Positions 37,780-46,872 of a stretch of DNA of 64,000 nt are shown here, one piece after another. The position numbers and the translations under genes were made by a program. Source of the stretch: Brevundimonas pishanensis (GTDB taxonomy: Bacteria; Pseudomonadota; Alphaproteobacteria; Caulobacterales; Caulobacteraceae); NCBI RefSeq assembly GCF_022750635.1, contig NZ_JAJKBG010000007.1, positions 54,484 through 118,483 on the forward strand, written 5' to 3'. The notes under the pieces are model-generated. The model ran no database searches and was not told the origin of the DNA. It was given only the letters and a program-made list of their open reading frames with translations. The number at the start of each line of letters is the position of its first letter. The stretch's first letter is position 1.

Positions 37780-39003
37780 ATGACCACGACACTTGATTCC
37801 GGTGTGATGCCAACGACCGGAGGGTTTTCGGTCTTCAATCTGTTCCTACGACTGCTGTCGGCAAATTGGACGTGGGGGCAGTTGACGCTGATCCGTCCGG
37901 ACGGCGAGAGCCACGTGCTGAACGGGTCGACTGCAGGGCATTCGGCGGTTCTGCATATCCGCAACTATCGCTGCGCCATGCGCGTGCTGAAGAGCGGGGA
38001 CATCGGTTTTGCCGAGGCCTATGTGGCGGGCGAGTGGGACAGCCCCGACCTGCCGGTCCTGCTCGAGACGTTGGTCAACAACTATGACCACATCCGCCGC
38101 CTGTTCGATGGCAATCCGCTGATGAATGTCATCAACCGGATCGGGCACCGCCTGAACCGCAACAGCCGCCGTGGGTCGCGGCGCAACATCCATGCCCATT
38201 ATGACCTCGGCAACGCCTTCTATTCGGCATGGCTGGACGGTTCGATGACCTATTCATCGGCTCGGTTCGACAGTCCTTCCCAAGATCTGGAGGCGGCGCA
38301 GTCGGTGAAATACGCCTCCTTGGTGCGGATGATGGACCTGCGACAGGGGCAGTCGGTGCTTGAGATCGGCTGTGGCTGGGGCGGCTTTGCTGAGTTTGCG
38401 GCGCGCGAAGTGCAGGCCAAGGTCACCGGCGTTACCATTTCGCGTGAACAGTATGACTACGCCCGACAGCGCATCTTCGAGGCGGGCCTTGCCGAGCGCG
38501 TTGATATCCAACTTTGCGACTATCGCGATGTCCGTGGCCAGTTCGATAGCGTGGCCTCCATCGAGATGTTCGAGGCTGTCGGGCGCGAATACTGGCCGAC
38601 GTACTTCAACAAGGTCCATGATGTCCTGAAACCTGAAGGGCGCGCCGGACTGCAGATCATCACCATTCAGGATGAACTGTTTGAGGAATATGACGCGCGC
38701 ACCGACTTCATCCAGAAGTACGTCTTCCCCGGCGGATCGCTACCGTCCGAAGGGGTCTTGGCTCCGGTCATCACAGCGGCAGGGCTGAACACTGCCGGTG
38801 TCGAGCGGTTCGGGCTTGATTACGCCCGCACGCTGTCCGAATGGGCCAAGCGTTTTGATGCGGCGTGGGCCTTGATCGGTCGTGACGGTACCGGATTTGA
38901 CAGCCGGTTCCGCCGGCTGTGGCTGTTCTATCTGGCCTATTGCGAAGCCGGCTTCCGGTCGCGCCGGACGGATGTGATCCAGATGGCTCTGAATCGCGCC
39001 TGA
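37780..39003 (+). CDS. cfa: Cyclopropane-fatty-acid-phospholipid synthase family methyltransferase
   Basis: SAM-dependent methyltransferase acting on unsaturated acyl chains of membrane phospholipids. 407 residues from ATG 37780, preceded by TGAGGA. N-terminal lipid-binding part, then HAHYDLGNAFYSAWLDGSMTYSSARF and the SAM motif VLEIGCGWGGFAEFAA (about 192-207), with IEMFEAVGREYWPTYF further on. Third gene of the RpoE-promoted operon. It could make cyclopropane or, as in bacteria with related operons, methyl-branched fatty acids; sequence does not decide. Confidence 0.92.
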   Translation: MTTTLDSGVMPTTGGFSVFNLFLRLLSANWTWGQLTLIRPDGESHVLNGSTAGHSAVLHIRNYRCAMRVLKSGDIGFAEAYVAGEWDSPDLPVLLETLVNNYDHIRRLFDGNPLMNVINRIGHRLNRNSRRGSRRNIHAHYDLGNAFYSAWLDGSMTYSSARFDSPSQDLEAAQSVKYASLVRMMDLRQGQSVLEIGCGWGGFAEFAAREVQAKVTGVTISREQYDYARQRIFEAGLAERVDIQLCDYRDVRGQFDSVASIEMFEAVGREYWPTYFNKVHDVLKPEGRAGLQIITIQDELFEEYDARTDFIQKYVFPGGSLPSEGVLAPVITAAGLNTAGVERFGLDYARTLSEWAKRFDAAWALIGRDGTGFDSRFRRLWLFYLAYCEAGFRSRRTDVIQMALNRA

Positions 39004-40356
39004 TCAGGTGCGATAGCGTGCGGGCTGGATCGCGTACTTCTTGAGTTTGTCGTAGAGGGTTTTGCGAGGGATCTGTAGCCGGGCCATGGTTTCGGTGATG
39101 CTGCCGCCGGTGGCGTCCAGCGTATCGCTGAGGATGCTGGCTTCAAACCGCGCAACCCGCTCGACCAGACCGCCTGTATCCGTTTGCGCAGTTGAGGTCT
39201 GTTGCTCGAGTCCCAGCGCGAAACGCTGGGCGTAGTGTGATAGTTCGCGGATGTTGCCCGGCCAGTCATGTTCCATCAGGTGTGCGCGGACGGCATCGGT
39301 GATCTGGGGCAAGTCTCCCTGCGGGCGGCTGGGCACGCGGGCCAGCAGACTGGCGAAAATCAGCGGGATATCCTCTCGCCGCTCCCGCAACGGTGGAACC
39401 CGCAGCCGGACGACATTCAGGCGGTAATAGAGGTCCTCACGGACGCGTCCCTCCGCGACGGCCTGTTGCAGATCGCCACTGGCCGACGCCAGAACGCGCA
39501 AATCCACATGGCGCGGTTGGTGGGCCCCGATGGGGTGGATCTCCCGCTCTTCCAGCACCCGCAAAAGCTTCACCTGAGCGGGCATGGGCATGGTCTCGAC
39601 CGCATCAAGGAAGAGCGAGCCGTTGTGCGCCCGCTCGACATGGCCGATGCGGTGGCGGGTTGCCCCTGCAAAGGCTCCCATTTCGTGGCCGAACAACTCG
39701 CTTTCGATCAGGCCTTCGGGCAAGGCGCCACAGTTTACCGCTACGAAGGGATGCGGGCGTCGCCGACCGCCGCTGTGCAGGGCGCGCGCGACCGCTTCCT
39801 TGCCGGTGCCTGTCTCGCCCTCGATCAGTACGTCCATTCGGGCGTCTGCGATCTGGGCGATGGTGGCCCGCAAGTTTCGGATCGCCGCACTCTCGCCCAG
39901 CAGCGGGAGTTCCACGTCGGCAGCGGCCGCAAGAGCCGTCAGGCGGCGGTTGTCTAGCACAAGCGCGCGTTTTTCGAGGGCGCGGTTCAGGCTCTCGAAG
40001 AGCCGCTCGAACGCGAAGGGCTTGGTGACAAAGTCATAGGCACCTTCACGCATAGCGGCGACGGCGTCCGCGACATCTCCGTGTCCGGTGATCAGGATTA
40101 CGGGCAGCGCCGGATCAAGCGTTTGTAGCCGCGTTAGCACCTGACGACCGTCCAAAACAGGCATCCGCAGATCGCTGACCACCACACCGGCATAGTCCAC
40201 GCCTATCTCCGCAAGAGCGGTCTCGGCGCGCGCGTGGGCGGCGACCTTCAGACCAGCGACCTCCATCCGCTCGGCCAGCGCGGTACGAAAATCGTCGTCG
40301 TCCTCGATGAGGGTGACGTGCTCCAATCGGGTGAAACCTGTCGGCGTAGTGTTCAT
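39004..40356 (-). CDS. dctD: DctD-type sigma-54 response regulator with altered ATPase motifs
   Basis: Response regulator expected to activate dctA with sigma-54. 450 residues: receiver domain (about 12-125, acidic EDDDD pocket, phosphorylated Asp in VVSDLRMP), AAA+ domain (about 150-375, Walker A GETGTGKE) and a C-terminal Fis-type HTH (ITETMARLQIPRKTLYDKLKKY). Two key motifs differ from the family: the sigma-54-contacting GAFTGA loop is GAFAGA, and the Walker B region reads GSLFLDAVETMP, so the second acidic residue of the usual DE pair is Ala. ATG overlaps the dctB stop (ATGA). Convergent with cfa, no gap between the two stops. Confidence 0.9.
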   Translation of the reverse strand: MNTTPTGFTRLEHVTLIEDDDDFRTALAERMEVAGLKVAAHARAETALAEIGVDYAGVVVSDLRMPVLDGRQVLTRLQTLDPALPVILITGHGDVADAVAAMREGAYDFVTKPFAFERLFESLNRALEKRALVLDNRRLTALAAAADVELPLLGESAAIRNLRATIAQIADARMDVLIEGETGTGKEAVARALHSGGRRRPHPFVAVNCGALPEGLIESELFGHEMGAFAGATRHRIGHVERAHNGSLFLDAVETMPMPAQVKLLRVLEEREIHPIGAHQPRHVDLRVLASASGDLQQAVAEGRVREDLYYRLNVVRLRVPPLRERREDIPLIFASLLARVPSRPQGDLPQITDAVRAHLMEHDWPGNIRELSHYAQRFALGLEQQTSTAQTDTGGLVERVARFEASILSDTLDATGGSITETMARLQIPRKTLYDKLKKYAIQPARYRT

Positions 40357-42188
40357 GCTTTTGTGGCGCGTTTGAGCGTGATCGAGAAGCGGGCCCCGTT
40401 CGGGGTCGGGACGTGGTTCAACTCTCCGCCAAAGCCCGCCACGATGTCGCGACAGATGACGAGGCCCAGCCCCAGTCCGTTTTCCTTGCTGGTGACGAAC
40501 GGGGTGAACAACTGGCTGGCGACGGCGGGATCAAGGCCCGCGCCATTATCGGTGATCGTCAGGACTACTTTATCGGGCGTTGAAGTCGCGCAAAGCGAGA
40601 TGGCCGGATCGACCGCCTGGCCCAAAGCTTCGAGCGCATTCTGGATCAGGTTGACGATGACCTGTTCCAGCCGGAACCGGTCGCCGACAACCATGAATGC
40701 CTCCGCCGTGTCGCGGTTCAGATGTACGCCGGACTGCCTCAGCGCACCAACCAGCAGTAGCAGCGCCCCGTCGATGGCTTCATTGAGGTCAATCGCGCGC
40801 AGTTGCGGCTCTGACTTGCGTGAGAACGCCAACAGCTCATGCGTGATGGCCCCGATACGCGAGGTCAGGCCCGATATTCGGTCCAGCGCCGTGACAGCCT
40901 TGGCGGGAAGCCCTTGATCCACATAGGCGGTGGCGGTTTCCGCTTGCGTACGAATGGCGGCGACCGGCTGGTTGATCTCGTGCGCGACGCCAGCGGCGAT
41001 CTGACCAAGGGCGGCCAGTTTGCTGGCCTGAACCAGTTCGTGTCGCAGAGCTTCACGGCTGGCTTCGGCGCGGATGCGCTCCTCTATTTCCGCATTCAGG
41101 GCCTGATTGGCTGTGCTGAGGTCGCGGGTGCGCTCTTCGATCCGGTGTTCAAGCTCAATCCGGTTTTGCTCGGCTGCGCGCTGCTGGGCCACCAAGCGCT
41201 GACGTCGACGAAGCGCGGCGGCCGCTATGCCGAAGACCAGCGTGGCTAGAAGTGCCGCCATCACGCGGGCATTGGTTACGCCGGCCTCGACCTGACCGCG
41301 CTGGGGCATCAACAGATGGACGGTCCAACCGGGCGACGTCGTGGGAGCGCTGGCATGGACCCAGTTTTGCGCCGTACCATCAACCTGGGCCGAGACTTTG
41401 CGGGTTCGGGGGCTGTCGGGTGTGGTGAAGGGCAGGGGCGTCAGGGCGTCCTTCCCCAACGTCTGGTCGGCCAGAGTTAGCTGCCGCATGCGGGCGTCCA
41501 TCGGGCGAAGTGTATGGAACCGCCACTGTGGCTCGCTGGTGATCAGAACCACGCCGCCAGGATCGACGACGAATGCCGGTTCCCCCGCCTTTTTCCATTC
41601 GGCCTCGAGAGCGTCGAACTCGACCTTCACGACTGTGACGCCCAGAACGACTCCTTGGGTGTCGACGACGCGATGAGCGAGAAACAGGCCGGGTTTGCGC
41701 GAGACGGTGCCTAGAGCAAAAAACTCCGCATAGCCGGATTTCAAGGCTTGGATAAAGTACGGCCGGAAGCTGTAGTCCGCACCGACGAAGCTGACGGGCG
41801 TGTTCCAATTGCTAGCGGCCAAGGTCACGCCATCTGCCGCAACCGTATAGATGGCCGAGGTGCGGGTTTGGTTAGAGAGTGCCTCAAGGCGCTGGTTGAG
41901 CGCGGTGGCGCGGTCTCCGGATCGCGTCTTGAGCATGGCGATCACGTCGGGGTCGGTGGCCATGGCCGGTGCTAAAGCGCGGTACTTTTCCATCTCGCTG
42001 CGCAGAACCGAGGCGTGCAGAGCCGCCGATGCGTCGGCTTGCCGAGCCAGTTCGGAATAGGCGGCCCTCCGCGCCTGCTCCCCCCACAGCCAGCCTGCGG
42101 CCACAGCCACCAGCAGCCACGCTAGAATCATCGCTACCCAGATGTGGCGGGACAGCAAGATGGGCAGGGCAGTGCGCATAAGGGTCAT
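40353..42188 (-). CDS. dctB: DctB-type C4-dicarboxylate sensor histidine kinase
   Basis: Membrane sensor partner of DctD. 611 residues from ATG 42188. First membrane helix about 15-35 (VAMILAWLLVAVAAGWLW), a periplasmic double-Cache-type sensor (about 40-285, with FRPYFIQALKSGYAEFFALGT), second helix near 300 (VMAALLATLVFGIAAAAL), coiled coil, HisKA with the phosphorylated His in AAGVAHEINQPVAAIR, and HATPase with NLIQNALEAL, DNGAGLDP and GLGLGLVI. An in-frame extension to 42224 lacks support. Divergent from dctA. Confidence 0.92.
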   Translation of the reverse strand: MTLMRTALPILLSRHIWVAMILAWLLVAVAAGWLWGEQARRAAYSELARQADASAALHASVLRSEMEKYRALAPAMATDPDVIAMLKTRSGDRATALNQRLEALSNQTRTSAIYTVAADGVTLAASNWNTPVSFVGADYSFRPYFIQALKSGYAEFFALGTVSRKPGLFLAHRVVDTQGVVLGVTVVKVEFDALEAEWKKAGEPAFVVDPGGVVLITSEPQWRFHTLRPMDARMRQLTLADQTLGKDALTPLPFTTPDSPRTRKVSAQVDGTAQNWVHASAPTTSPGWTVHLLMPQRGQVEAGVTNARVMAALLATLVFGIAAAALRRRQRLVAQQRAAEQNRIELEHRIEERTRDLSTANQALNAEIEERIRAEASREALRHELVQASKLAALGQIAAGVAHEINQPVAAIRTQAETATAYVDQGLPAKAVTALDRISGLTSRIGAITHELLAFSRKSEPQLRAIDLNEAIDGALLLLVGALRQSGVHLNRDTAEAFMVVGDRFRLEQVIVNLIQNALEALGQAVDPAISLCATSTPDKVVLTITDNGAGLDPAVASQLFTPFVTSKENGLGLGLVICRDIVAGFGGELNHVPTPNGARFSITLKRATKA

Positions 42189-42198
42189 GGACGAACTA

Positions 42199-42247
42199 TG
42201 CGAGAATTCGCACAACGACGCCATTTAGATGTGCGAAAATCCGCACA
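42199..42247. promoter_or_regulatory. Tandem inverted repeats between dctB and dctA (putative DctD sites)
   Basis: TGCGA-N4-TCGCA at 42199-42212 and TGTGCG-N6-CGCACA at 42230-42247 share the core TGCGa/tCGCA. Their centres are 33 bases apart, about three helical turns, and lie about 115-150 bases upstream of the predicted dctA transcript start, where enhancer sites of DctD-type activators are expected. Confidence 0.6.
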
Positions 42248-42294
42248 AATATCGGTGATTTGAGTGCTGACCTGAGTTTTTATTGTTTTTTATT

Positions 42295-42310
42295 AGAGAC
42301 TTAAGTCTCT
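42295..42310. promoter_or_regulatory. Perfect 16-bp palindrome upstream of dctA
   Basis: AGAGACTTAAGTCTCT, preceded by a T-rich stretch. It lies between the putative enhancer sites and the candidate promoter, so it might be an operator for a second regulator or a bend site. Confidence 0.4.
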
Positions 42311-42325
42311 GCTTAATACGTTTTG

Positions 42326-42341
42326 TGGCCGTATAGAGGCC
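42326..42341 (+). promoter_or_regulatory. Weak sigma-54 promoter candidate for dctA
   Basis: TGGCCGTATAGAGGCC keeps the GG-N10-GC spacing (GG 42327-42328, GC 42339-42340) and the TGGC of the -24 element, but the -12 element is AGGC instead of TTGC. Position relative to the upstream dyads is right for an activator-dependent promoter. Confidence 0.35.
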
Positions 42342-42418
42342 GCTCATAATCGTGGACGAGCGCGGCGCAGACCACGCCGAGGAAAGTTCGCGAGTCATCG
42401 CACCAGGAGGCTACCCGC

Positions 42419-43771
42419 TTGATCCCCGTCGCGTCAGATCACGTCGCCGTTCGTCGGCCGTTTTACCGCCACCTGTATTTTCAGGTGCTTCTGGCCATCG
42501 CGGCCGGTGCCCTGATCGGTCACTTCTGGCCGAACTTCGGCGAGAGCCTGAAGCCACTGGGCGATGCCTTCATCAAATTGGTGAAGATGGTCATCGCTCC
42601 AGTGATCTTCCTGACCATCGTGACCGGCATCGCGGGCATGCGGGATCTGGGCAGTGTGGGCCGCGTGGCCGCCAAGGCGTTTGGCTACTTCCTCGTCTTC
42701 TCGACACTCGCGCTCATCATTGGCCTGATTACGGCCAATGTGATCCAGCCGGGACGCGGCCTGAACATTGATCCGGCTACCCTGAATGCGGGGGCGGTGG
42801 CCCAATATGCGCAAGCCGCGCACGACAGCACGATCACCGGCTTCCTGATCAACATCATCCCAGACACCCTGATCAGCGGCTTTGTGAAGGGCGACATCCT
42901 TCAGGTGTTGTTCGTGTCGATCCTGTTCGGCATTGCACTGGCTGTATCGGGTGAGCACGGCAAACCGGTCCTCAGCCTGTTCGAGAACATCAGCGTCGCC
43001 GTTTTCAAACTGGTTGCCATTCTCATGAAGGCCGCGCCGATCGGTGCGTTTGGTGCCTTTGCCTTCACCATCGGGGCCTACGGCATCAGGTCGGTCGCCA
43101 ATCTCGCGGCCCTGATCGGGACCTTCTACCTGACATCCATCCTGTTCGTGGTGGTGATCCTAGGTCTGGTCGGTTTGGTCAATGGATTCAATATCTTCAA
43201 GCTGATCCGTTACCTAAAGGAAGAACTTCTTCTGGTTCTTGGCACGTCGTCGTCGGAAGCGGCCTTGCCCAGCTTGATGCAGAAGATGGAACGCGCCGGT
43301 GCCGAAAAGTCGGTGGTCGGTCTGGTCGTCCCGACGGGCTATTCATTCAATCTGGACGGCACCAATATCTACATGACCATGGCGGCCCTGTTCATCGCTC
43401 AGGCGTTGAACATCGACCTCAGCCTCGGTGACCAGATCGCGCTTCTGCTGGTGGCGATGCTGTCGTCCAAGGGGGCAGCGGGCATTACGGGTGCAGGCTT
43501 CATTACTCTGGCCGCGACCTTGTCGGTTGTGCCCAGTGTACCGGTGGCCGGCATGGCGCTGATCCTCGGCATCGACCGCTTCATGAGCGAGTGCCGCGCA
43601 CTGACCAACTTCATCGGCAATGCGGTCGCGACCATCGTCGTCGCCCGCTGGGAAAAGCGCCTGGATCAGGACGCACTGACCGCCGCGCTCAACGGACAAC
43701 CGCAACCTTTGGCCGCCCAGCCCGATCCGTCGGCTGGCCCGGGGGATGATCTGGCGCTGACGGACGACTGA
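42419..43771 (+). CDS. dctA: C4-dicarboxylate transport protein DctA
   Basis: Inner-membrane proton/sodium symporter for succinate, fumarate and malate, of the dicarboxylate/amino acid:cation symporter family. 450 residues. Starts with TTG at 42419, justified by AGGAGG (42405-42410) 8 bases upstream; the protein then begins [22 protein letters not shown]. Family blocks: [19 protein letters not shown], the re-entrant loop [36 protein letters not shown] and [18 protein letters not shown]. Located divergent from its sensor-regulator pair. Confidence 0.95.
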   Translation: MIPVASDHVAVRRPFYRHLYFQVLLAIAAGALIGHFWPNFGESLKPLGDAFIKLVKMVIAPVIFLTIVTGIAGMRDLGSVGRVAAKAFGYFLVFSTLALIIGLITANVIQPGRGLNIDPATLNAGAVAQYAQAAHDSTITGFLINIIPDTLISGFVKGDILQVLFVSILFGIALAVSGEHGKPVLSLFENISVAVFKLVAILMKAAPIGAFGAFAFTIGAYGIRSVANLAALIGTFYLTSILFVVVILGLVGLVNGFNIFKLIRYLKEELLLVLGTSSSEAALPSLMQKMERAGAEKSVVGLVVPTGYSFNLDGTNIYMTMAALFIAQALNIDLSLGDQIALLLVAMLSSKGAAGITGAGFITLAATLSVVPSVPVAGMALILGIDRFMSECRALTNFIGNAVATIVVARWEKRLDQDALTAALNGQPQPLAAQPDPSAGPGDDLALTDD

Positions 43772-43828
43772 TCGCGCCCACAACACAGAACAATGGACCG
43801 CCCGAAAAGGGCGGCATGGGAGAGGAAA

Positions 43829-46800
43829 ATGAAGATTCAATCGAAGATGCTGCTGCTGACCACGGCGTCGGCTGTTCTGATGGCCGGAGCCAGCCACGCG
43901 CAGGAAGCCGAGCCAACCAAGGTGGAAGACATCGTTGTTGTGGGCACCAACATCCGCGGTGCCCGCACGACAGCAGCCTTGCCAGTGGTGGTGGCTGACC
44001 GCGAGCAGATCGAGGCGACGGGCGCGACGACGGGCGACGAGCTGCTGCGTACCATTCCGCAGATGGGCGATGTGCTGTTTGACAGCGCCAACAACCCGCA
44101 GACCTCGAACTCGGCGCGCGGCGATGTGAACTCGGTGAACCTGCGCTCCCTGGGCGTCGGTAACACTCTAGTGCTGCTGAACGGCCGTCGTCTGGTCCAG
44201 CACCCAACCAGTCAGGGCACGTCGGACACCGGCACGGTTCCGGTGCTCAGCTATAACTCCAACGCGCTTCCGGTCTCGGGGCTGGAGCGGATGGAAGTCC
44301 TGCTGGACGGCGCGGCGGCAATCTATGGTGCCGATGCGGTGGCAGGCGTGGTCAATACGGTCCTGCGCAGCGATATCGACGGCGTGACCGTCAGCACCCG
44401 TTACGGCGGTGCCGAGGGCACGCAGATGCGCGACCTCGAAGCCAATGTTTTCGCGGGCAAGACCTACGATCGCGGCAACATCTCGCTGTTTGCCAACTAT
44501 GCCTCGCGCACAGCGCTGTGGGCCTCGGATCAGGACTTCACCAACACCGACGACCTGCGCGGTATGTTTACCGACTATCCGGACTTCGCTGGCGTTCAGG
44601 CGCTTGACGGGCGTTCGTCGCATACCCCGTGGGCACGTCTGTCGGTGGGTAGCCGTGCAGTTATTCGCTCGAACGGTGTGGCGCTGACCAACTCGGCGGG
44701 TGCCTTCCGCTATCAGCCGACCAGCTTTGGCTGTGGTCTGAACGTGGGCGGAGACGTGTGTATCTCCAGCGGCAACCACAACTTCAACACCACCAACCGC
44801 GAGATGCGCTACGACACGCGTCACGAGACGACGGTGCGTCCCTCGGTCGAGCGTTACAACGTCTTCGCTACGGGCCGCTATGAGTTCGAGAACGGCGTTG
44901 AGGCCTTCGGTGAAGTCGGCTTCTATGGCGCGCACAGCCGCGCGGTCCAGCCACCGGTCGTCAACCTGAACCAGATCTGGATTCCGGCCAGCAACTATTT
45001 CAACCCGTTCGGCCCGACGCGCTTTGCCGATGGCACGCTGAACCCGAACCGCTTGCCGGGTCTGACCAATGTTCCGGCGGCGGGTCTTCCGGTGCTGATG
45101 ACCAACTACCGCTTTGTCGACACCGGCATGCAGGTGGTAAAAGTCGATAACTATCAGGCCCGACTGCTGGGTGGCCTGCGCGGTGAATGGCGCGGCTTCG
45201 ACTGGGAAACGGCGCTGGTCTATTCCGAGGCCGAGGCCGAGGACATCTCGCCCAACATCAACATGACGGCTTTGCAGCGCCAGTTGGCCCTGTCGACGCC
45301 GGACGCCTACAACCCGTTCAACGGCGGTTGCGTGGCAACCACCAGCTTCGGTGATTGCACGCCCAGTTCGCAGGCCGCCATCGACGCCATCGTGTTCGAC
45401 ATGCGCCGTGTCTCGCGCACCACTCTGACCATGGCCGACTTCAAGCTATCGCGCGGTGACATTTACAACCTGCCTGCAGGTCCGGTGGGTATGGCCTTTG
45501 GCCTCGAAGCCCGCCGCGAGACGCAAGCCGACGACCGTGATGAAAACCTCGACGGCACCTTCACCTTCACCGACATGGTGACGGGCGAAACCAACCTGTC
45601 CAACGTTTCCGCCGTCAGCCCCAACCCAGACACCAAGGGCAGCCGCGAGGTCTTCTCCACCTATGTGGAGTTCGCCGTTCCAGTCGTCTCGCCAGAGATG
45701 AATATCCCGCTGGTCTATCAGCTGGATGTGCAGTTGGCGGGTCGTTACGAGCACTATTCGGACTTCGGCTCGGTCGCCAAGCCCAAGATCGCGGCGGCTT
45801 GGGATGTGATCCCCGGCGTGCGCGTTCGCGGGTCCTATTCCGAAGGTTTCCGCGCGCCGAACCTCGAACAGACCAACGCCACCCAGTATGCGCGTCTGGC
45901 CAGCGGCGTGGACTATGTGCGCTGTGAGGCCGATCTACGTGCCGGCCGTATCGCCAACTTCGCGGCCTGTTCGCAGAACACCTCGGGGGCGTCCTTGCTG
46001 GTCGCTGGTAACCCCGATCTGGAGCCGGAAGAGAGCACCAACAGCTCCTATGGTCTAGTCCTGCAACCGAGCTTCATTCCGGAACAGTTCGGCCAGTTCA
46101 CCTTCACCATCGACAAGTGGAAGATCGAGCAAGAGAAGATCGTCGGACTGCTGGGCGCACAAACCGCGCTGGCGCTCGACTATTTGAACCGTGTGAACGG
46201 CGGCTCAAACGAACTGGTGAACCGCCGCGCCGCAACGCCGGAAGACATCTTGCTGTTCGAAGGCACCGGCCTGACGCCCGTGGGTGAAGTCGTTTCGATC
46301 AACGACCGCTTCATCAACCTTCAGCCGCAAACCGTCAGCGGCCTGGATCTGGGCATGAACTGGTCTCTGCGCCGGACCAAGTACGGCACCTTCATTGTCA
46401 ACGTGAATGCCAGCAAGCTGGACGAGTTCACGCGTGATCCGGGCGAAATCGTCAATGCACTGTTTGCCGCGCGCGAGGCGGGTACCATCAATGCGGGAAC
46501 GACCCTGCCGGACTCGGCGCAACTTATCGGCCAGAATGGCCGCCCGGAATGGCGCGTGAACGCCAGCCTGACGTGGCGCAAGGGTCCGTGGCGTGCGGGT
46601 GTCTCCAGTCAGTTCGTCGACGGCTTCGTTCAGCCCGATCTGCTGGGCTCCTCGACCAATCCATGGGAAGTCGACAGCCGCCAGACCGTCAACGCCTATG
46701 TCGACTACGAATTCCCCGCCGAGACCCGCGTCCGGTTGGGCGTGCGTGATCTGACCGATCAAGGCCCGCCGCTGGCCGATGGTGGCTATCGCGGTGCTGT

Positions 46801-46852
46801 TCACAGCCCGTGGGGTCGTTACTGGTACGTCAGCGCGACCAAGTCGTTCTGA
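43829..46852 (+). CDS. TonB-dependent receptor (large, Oar-like/peptide type)
   Basis: About 1007 residues from ATG 43829, preceded by GAGAGGA. Signal peptide MKIQSKMLLLTTASAVLMAGASHAQ, TonB box VEDIVVVGTNI, plug with NTLVLLNGRRLVQHP and MEVLLDGAAAIYGADAVAGVVN, then a long barrel ending in SATKSF. Belongs to the group of caulobacterial/sphingomonad receptors usually paired with peptidases or hydrolases. The next gene, 20 bases on, is a secreted hydrolase, and a secreted carboxypeptidase and second receptor follow on the other strand. Confidence 0.93.
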   Translation: MKIQSKMLLLTTASAVLMAGASHAQEAEPTKVEDIVVVGTNIRGARTTAALPVVVADREQIEATGATTGDELLRTIPQMGDVLFDSANNPQTSNSARGDVNSVNLRSLGVGNTLVLLNGRRLVQHPTSQGTSDTGTVPVLSYNSNALPVSGLERMEVLLDGAAAIYGADAVAGVVNTVLRSDIDGVTVSTRYGGAEGTQMRDLEANVFAGKTYDRGNISLFANYASRTALWASDQDFTNTDDLRGMFTDYPDFAGVQALDGRSSHTPWARLSVGSRAVIRSNGVALTNSAGAFRYQPTSFGCGLNVGGDVCISSGNHNFNTTNREMRYDTRHETTVRPSVERYNVFATGRYEFENGVEAFGEVGFYGAHSRAVQPPVVNLNQIWIPASNYFNPFGPTRFADGTLNPNRLPGLTNVPAAGLPVLMTNYRFVDTGMQVVKVDNYQARLLGGLRGEWRGFDWETALVYSEAEAEDISPNINMTALQRQLALSTPDAYNPFNGGCVATTSFGDCTPSSQAAIDAIVFDMRRVSRTTLTMADFKLSRGDIYNLPAGPVGMAFGLEARRETQADDRDENLDGTFTFTDMVTGETNLSNVSAVSPNPDTKGSREVFSTYVEFAVPVVSPEMNIPLVYQLDVQLAGRYEHYSDFGSVAKPKIAAAWDVIPGVRVRGSYSEGFRAPNLEQTNATQYARLASGVDYVRCEADLRAGRIANFAACSQNTSGASLLVAGNPDLEPEESTNSSYGLVLQPSFIPEQFGQFTFTIDKWKIEQEKIVGLLGAQTALALDYLNRVNGGSNELVNRRAATPEDILLFEGTGLTPVGEVVSINDRFINLQPQTVSGLDLGMNWSLRRTKYGTFIVNVNASKLDEFTRDPGEIVNALFAAREAGTINAGTTLPDSAQLIGQNGRPEWRVNASLTWRKGPWRAGVSSQFVDGFVQPDLLGSSTNPWEVDSRQTVNAYVDYEFPAETRVRLGVRDLTDQGPPLADGGYRGAVHSPWGRYWYVSATKSF

Positions 46853-46872
46853 TCGATCAGAGAGGAAGCAGT

